From the NCBI RefSeq assembly GCF_028583425.1, contig NC_072793.1:96705689-96769688 (forward strand): 64,000 nt of DNA. Reading direction: 5' to 3'. The translations under genes and the position numbers were made by a program. This document shows, piece by piece, positions 62,700 through 64,000 of this stretch; positions within the stretch are counted from its first letter, which is position 1, and the number at the start of each line of letters is the position of its first letter. The notes beneath the pieces were generated by a model. It was not told where the DNA came from, did not search any database, and was given only the letters and a program-made list of their open reading frames with translations. The DNA comes from Eublepharis macularius. Taxonomy: Eukaryota; Chordata; Lepidosauria; Squamata; Eublepharidae.

Positions 62700-63503
62700 A
62701 AGTCAACGCAATCTTCCCTACTCTCGCCCAAGGATTTGGCCATCGCCCGCTGATGTCACAACGCGCCCCTGTTGCAAGCCCTTAGTACGCTTTACAGCCC
62801 ATGACCTTTTATTTTGGCACTTGCTTTCTATTTCTGGTAAAAGTGAAACAATCTTTAGTTAATATGTCTGCAATGATGGGGCACCTATAGGAAGCTTAAC
62901 CTGAATGTCTGATGAGGAAGCGGCCCCGGTTTTTCTGACAGCTGACAGCGAAATTCCACTTGGAATGCAAAACTTCCCACTCCCTCAGCAAGGCTGTTGA
63001 GTGCTGATCGGAAGTGAAACTTCGCTCACGTAGCATCGAGACTACTTCCTGGACTCTGAGCTATTGTTAAGGTGGATTGTAACAGTGCTTTACAAGCAAG
63101 TTGAGATCTGTGTTTCGGAACTGGATAAATGTTGAAAATGTGTTTTTAAAGTTCAACATTCTAAACAAAACAAATAATAATGCAATCCTTGTCTTAAATT
63201 TTATTTTGTAAAATTTATTATTTTTATCTGGCTTTTTTATACTTGAGTCCGAGAAAGAAAGACAAAGGAACTTTCTGATGAGACTGCAGCCGTTTTAAAA
63301 TGTTTGTACTATTTTCTGTTTCCTTACAGCGCATGCACTTCTTCATCTTTTATACTGAGCGTAGATAGTGGGGAAATCTTGCCAAAAACGCTATAGTCTC
63401 CACCTTAACTGCTTGGGCGTGACCCTAGTCGTGATGAGCAATCAAACGAGAAGAACCGAGCTGGTCGTAAGCAGCACTGGATAGGAGGTGTCGTGGAGAA
63501 GCG
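62700..63503 (+). promoter_or_regulatory. Probable promoter/5' region of the OAS-like gene, with ISRE-like motifs
   Basis: GGAAGTGAAACTT at 63010-63022 is close to the interferon-stimulated response element core GAAANNGAAA. AAAAGTGAAAC at 62839-62849 and GAGAAAGAAAGACAAAG near 63251 are weaker matches. A TTTTATA box-like stretch lies near 63347, about 155 nt before the ATG. OAS genes are classically interferon-driven through ISREs. No transcript data; inference. Confidence 0.5.
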
Positions 63504-63668
63504 ATGGAGCTCTACAACGTCCCCTCTTGCGATCTCGATGGGTGGGTCGCTGCCCACCTACAGCCTAGCGAGGAGTTCCTTGACAACGTTCATGCCGCTG
63601 TACAACGACTCTGCAATTTCTTGAGACATAATTTCTCCATAGACGCCAAAGTAATCAAGCTGGTAAAA
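63504..63668 (+). CDS. OASL: OAS-like protein, first coding exon only (gene continues past the window)
   Basis: The 55 codons read MELYNVPSCDLDGWVAAHLQ, continue with FLDNVHAAVQRLCNFLRHNF and end VIKLVK at aaa|gtgagt. This matches the N-terminal helix of the 2'-5'-oligoadenylate synthetase family, especially OASL (ELYxxP, LDxxVAxxLQP, FLR, VxKxVK). In this family the first exon stops just before the glycine-serine loop of the nucleotidyltransferase site. These proteins are interferon-induced dsRNA sensors; OAS1-3 make 2-5A, while mammalian OASL is mostly inactive and acts in RIG-I signalling. Catalytic residues lie in later exons not present here, so activity and the OAS1/OASL distinction are open. 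The preceding 3.5 kb holds a DIRS remnant and then probable promoter DNA. Confidence 0.85.
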
Positions 63669-63724
63669 GTGAGTCTGCCCCGATATCGCTGACTGGTAAA
63701 AGTGAGTCTGCCCCACATCGCTGA
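63660..63724 (+). repeat. Tandem duplication of the OAS-like exon 1 splice donor
   Basis: A 33-nt unit beginning ctggtaaaagtgagt is repeated at once (63660-63692 and 63693-63724, second copy one base shorter with two differences). Two donors, 33 nt apart, are therefore present. Using the second would keep the frame but include an in-frame TGA at 63690-63692. Confidence 0.9.
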
Positions 63725-64000
63725 CCGGGTCTCCCACCTCCATAAGAAATGAGTGCCTTGGCTAGGCAATTTCACATTTCTTCGTGAGGGAAGAGGGATT
63801 TTTATGCGCCCCTCCCCCGCGCTATTTATTTTTAAAGCATATATTTCTCCACATGAGCAAAAAGATCTCAGGCAGCTTCCATGCAAACAATATTCAGTAG
63901 AAACACAATAAAGATAAAAATTGCACTGATCTTATGAAGGGGGGTGGAGGTGATGAACAGCAAGAGCAGGTACCTTGCAAGACTCGCAAAATGTGGCCCA
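63725..64000 (+). other. Start of intron 1 of the OAS-like gene
   Basis: No OAS exon 2 (the glycine-serine loop) is seen before the window ends. Nothing else was recognised. Confidence 0.5.

Overview
This is vertebrate nuclear DNA, most likely from a squamate reptile (lizard or snake). Coding sequence is split into short exons with GT-AG introns, and the introns are loaded with a squamate-like mix of repeats: BovB/RTE, L2, CR1, L1 and other LINEs, DIRS and Penelope-like elements, Ty3/gypsy and Helitron remnants, MIR-like, tRNA-derived and 5S-like SINEs, and MITE-like inverted-repeat elements. The species call is inference from repeat content; the vertebrate call is firm.

Two host genes are visible, both on the + strand. 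The main one is a complete class 3 semaphorin, SEMA3B: 17 coding exons from 10549 to 50788, 2289 nt, 762 residues. Every intron has usable GT/AG ends and every junction keeps the frame. The domain order is signal peptide, Sema, PSI, Ig, basic tail. At the right edge (63504-63668) lies the first coding exon of a 2'-5'-oligoadenylate synthetase-like gene (OASL-like), which runs out of the window. ISRE-like motifs lie upstream, and a 33-bp duplication copies its splice donor.

Layout. 1-6860: a retroelement graveyard, with a DIRS-type tyrosine-recombinase retrotransposon broken by a Penelope-like element (PLE), then a reverse-strand Ty3/gypsy gag-protease remnant. 6.9-10.4 kb: little recognised. 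10.5-24.1 kb: SEMA3B exon 1 and intron 1, holding a full-length L1 with 20-bp target-site duplications (TSDs); its ORF1 is split by a 706-bp solo LTR with a 5-bp TSD. 24.1-39.5 kb: exons 2-3 and introns 2-3. Intron 2 has a long near-perfect hairpin. Intron 3 has a triple nest: a LINE interrupted by an L1 (17-bp TSD), itself interrupted by an 880-bp fold-back PLE-like insertion (14-bp TSD). 39.5-50.8 kb: exons 4-17. 50.8-63.3 kb: 3' region and intergenic DNA with MITEs, a Helitron Rep-region remnant, L2, BovB and an internally deleted DIRS copy.

The most interesting object is the fold-back insertion at 34182-35061. It is an exact 842-bp inverted repeat, and each arm carries a sequence that folds as a complete type I hammerhead ribozyme: CTGATGA core, 4-bp stem II, GAAA, 6-bp stem III, U-U cleavage site and 5-bp stem I. 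A weaker hammerhead-like fold lies downstream of the PLE ORF at 4360-4420, and a third core lies in the tail of another PLE at 27607-27655. Hammerheads in Penelope-like elements are established; a recent, perfectly palindromic, double-ribozyme copy nested in an L1 inside a semaphorin intron deserves a closer look.
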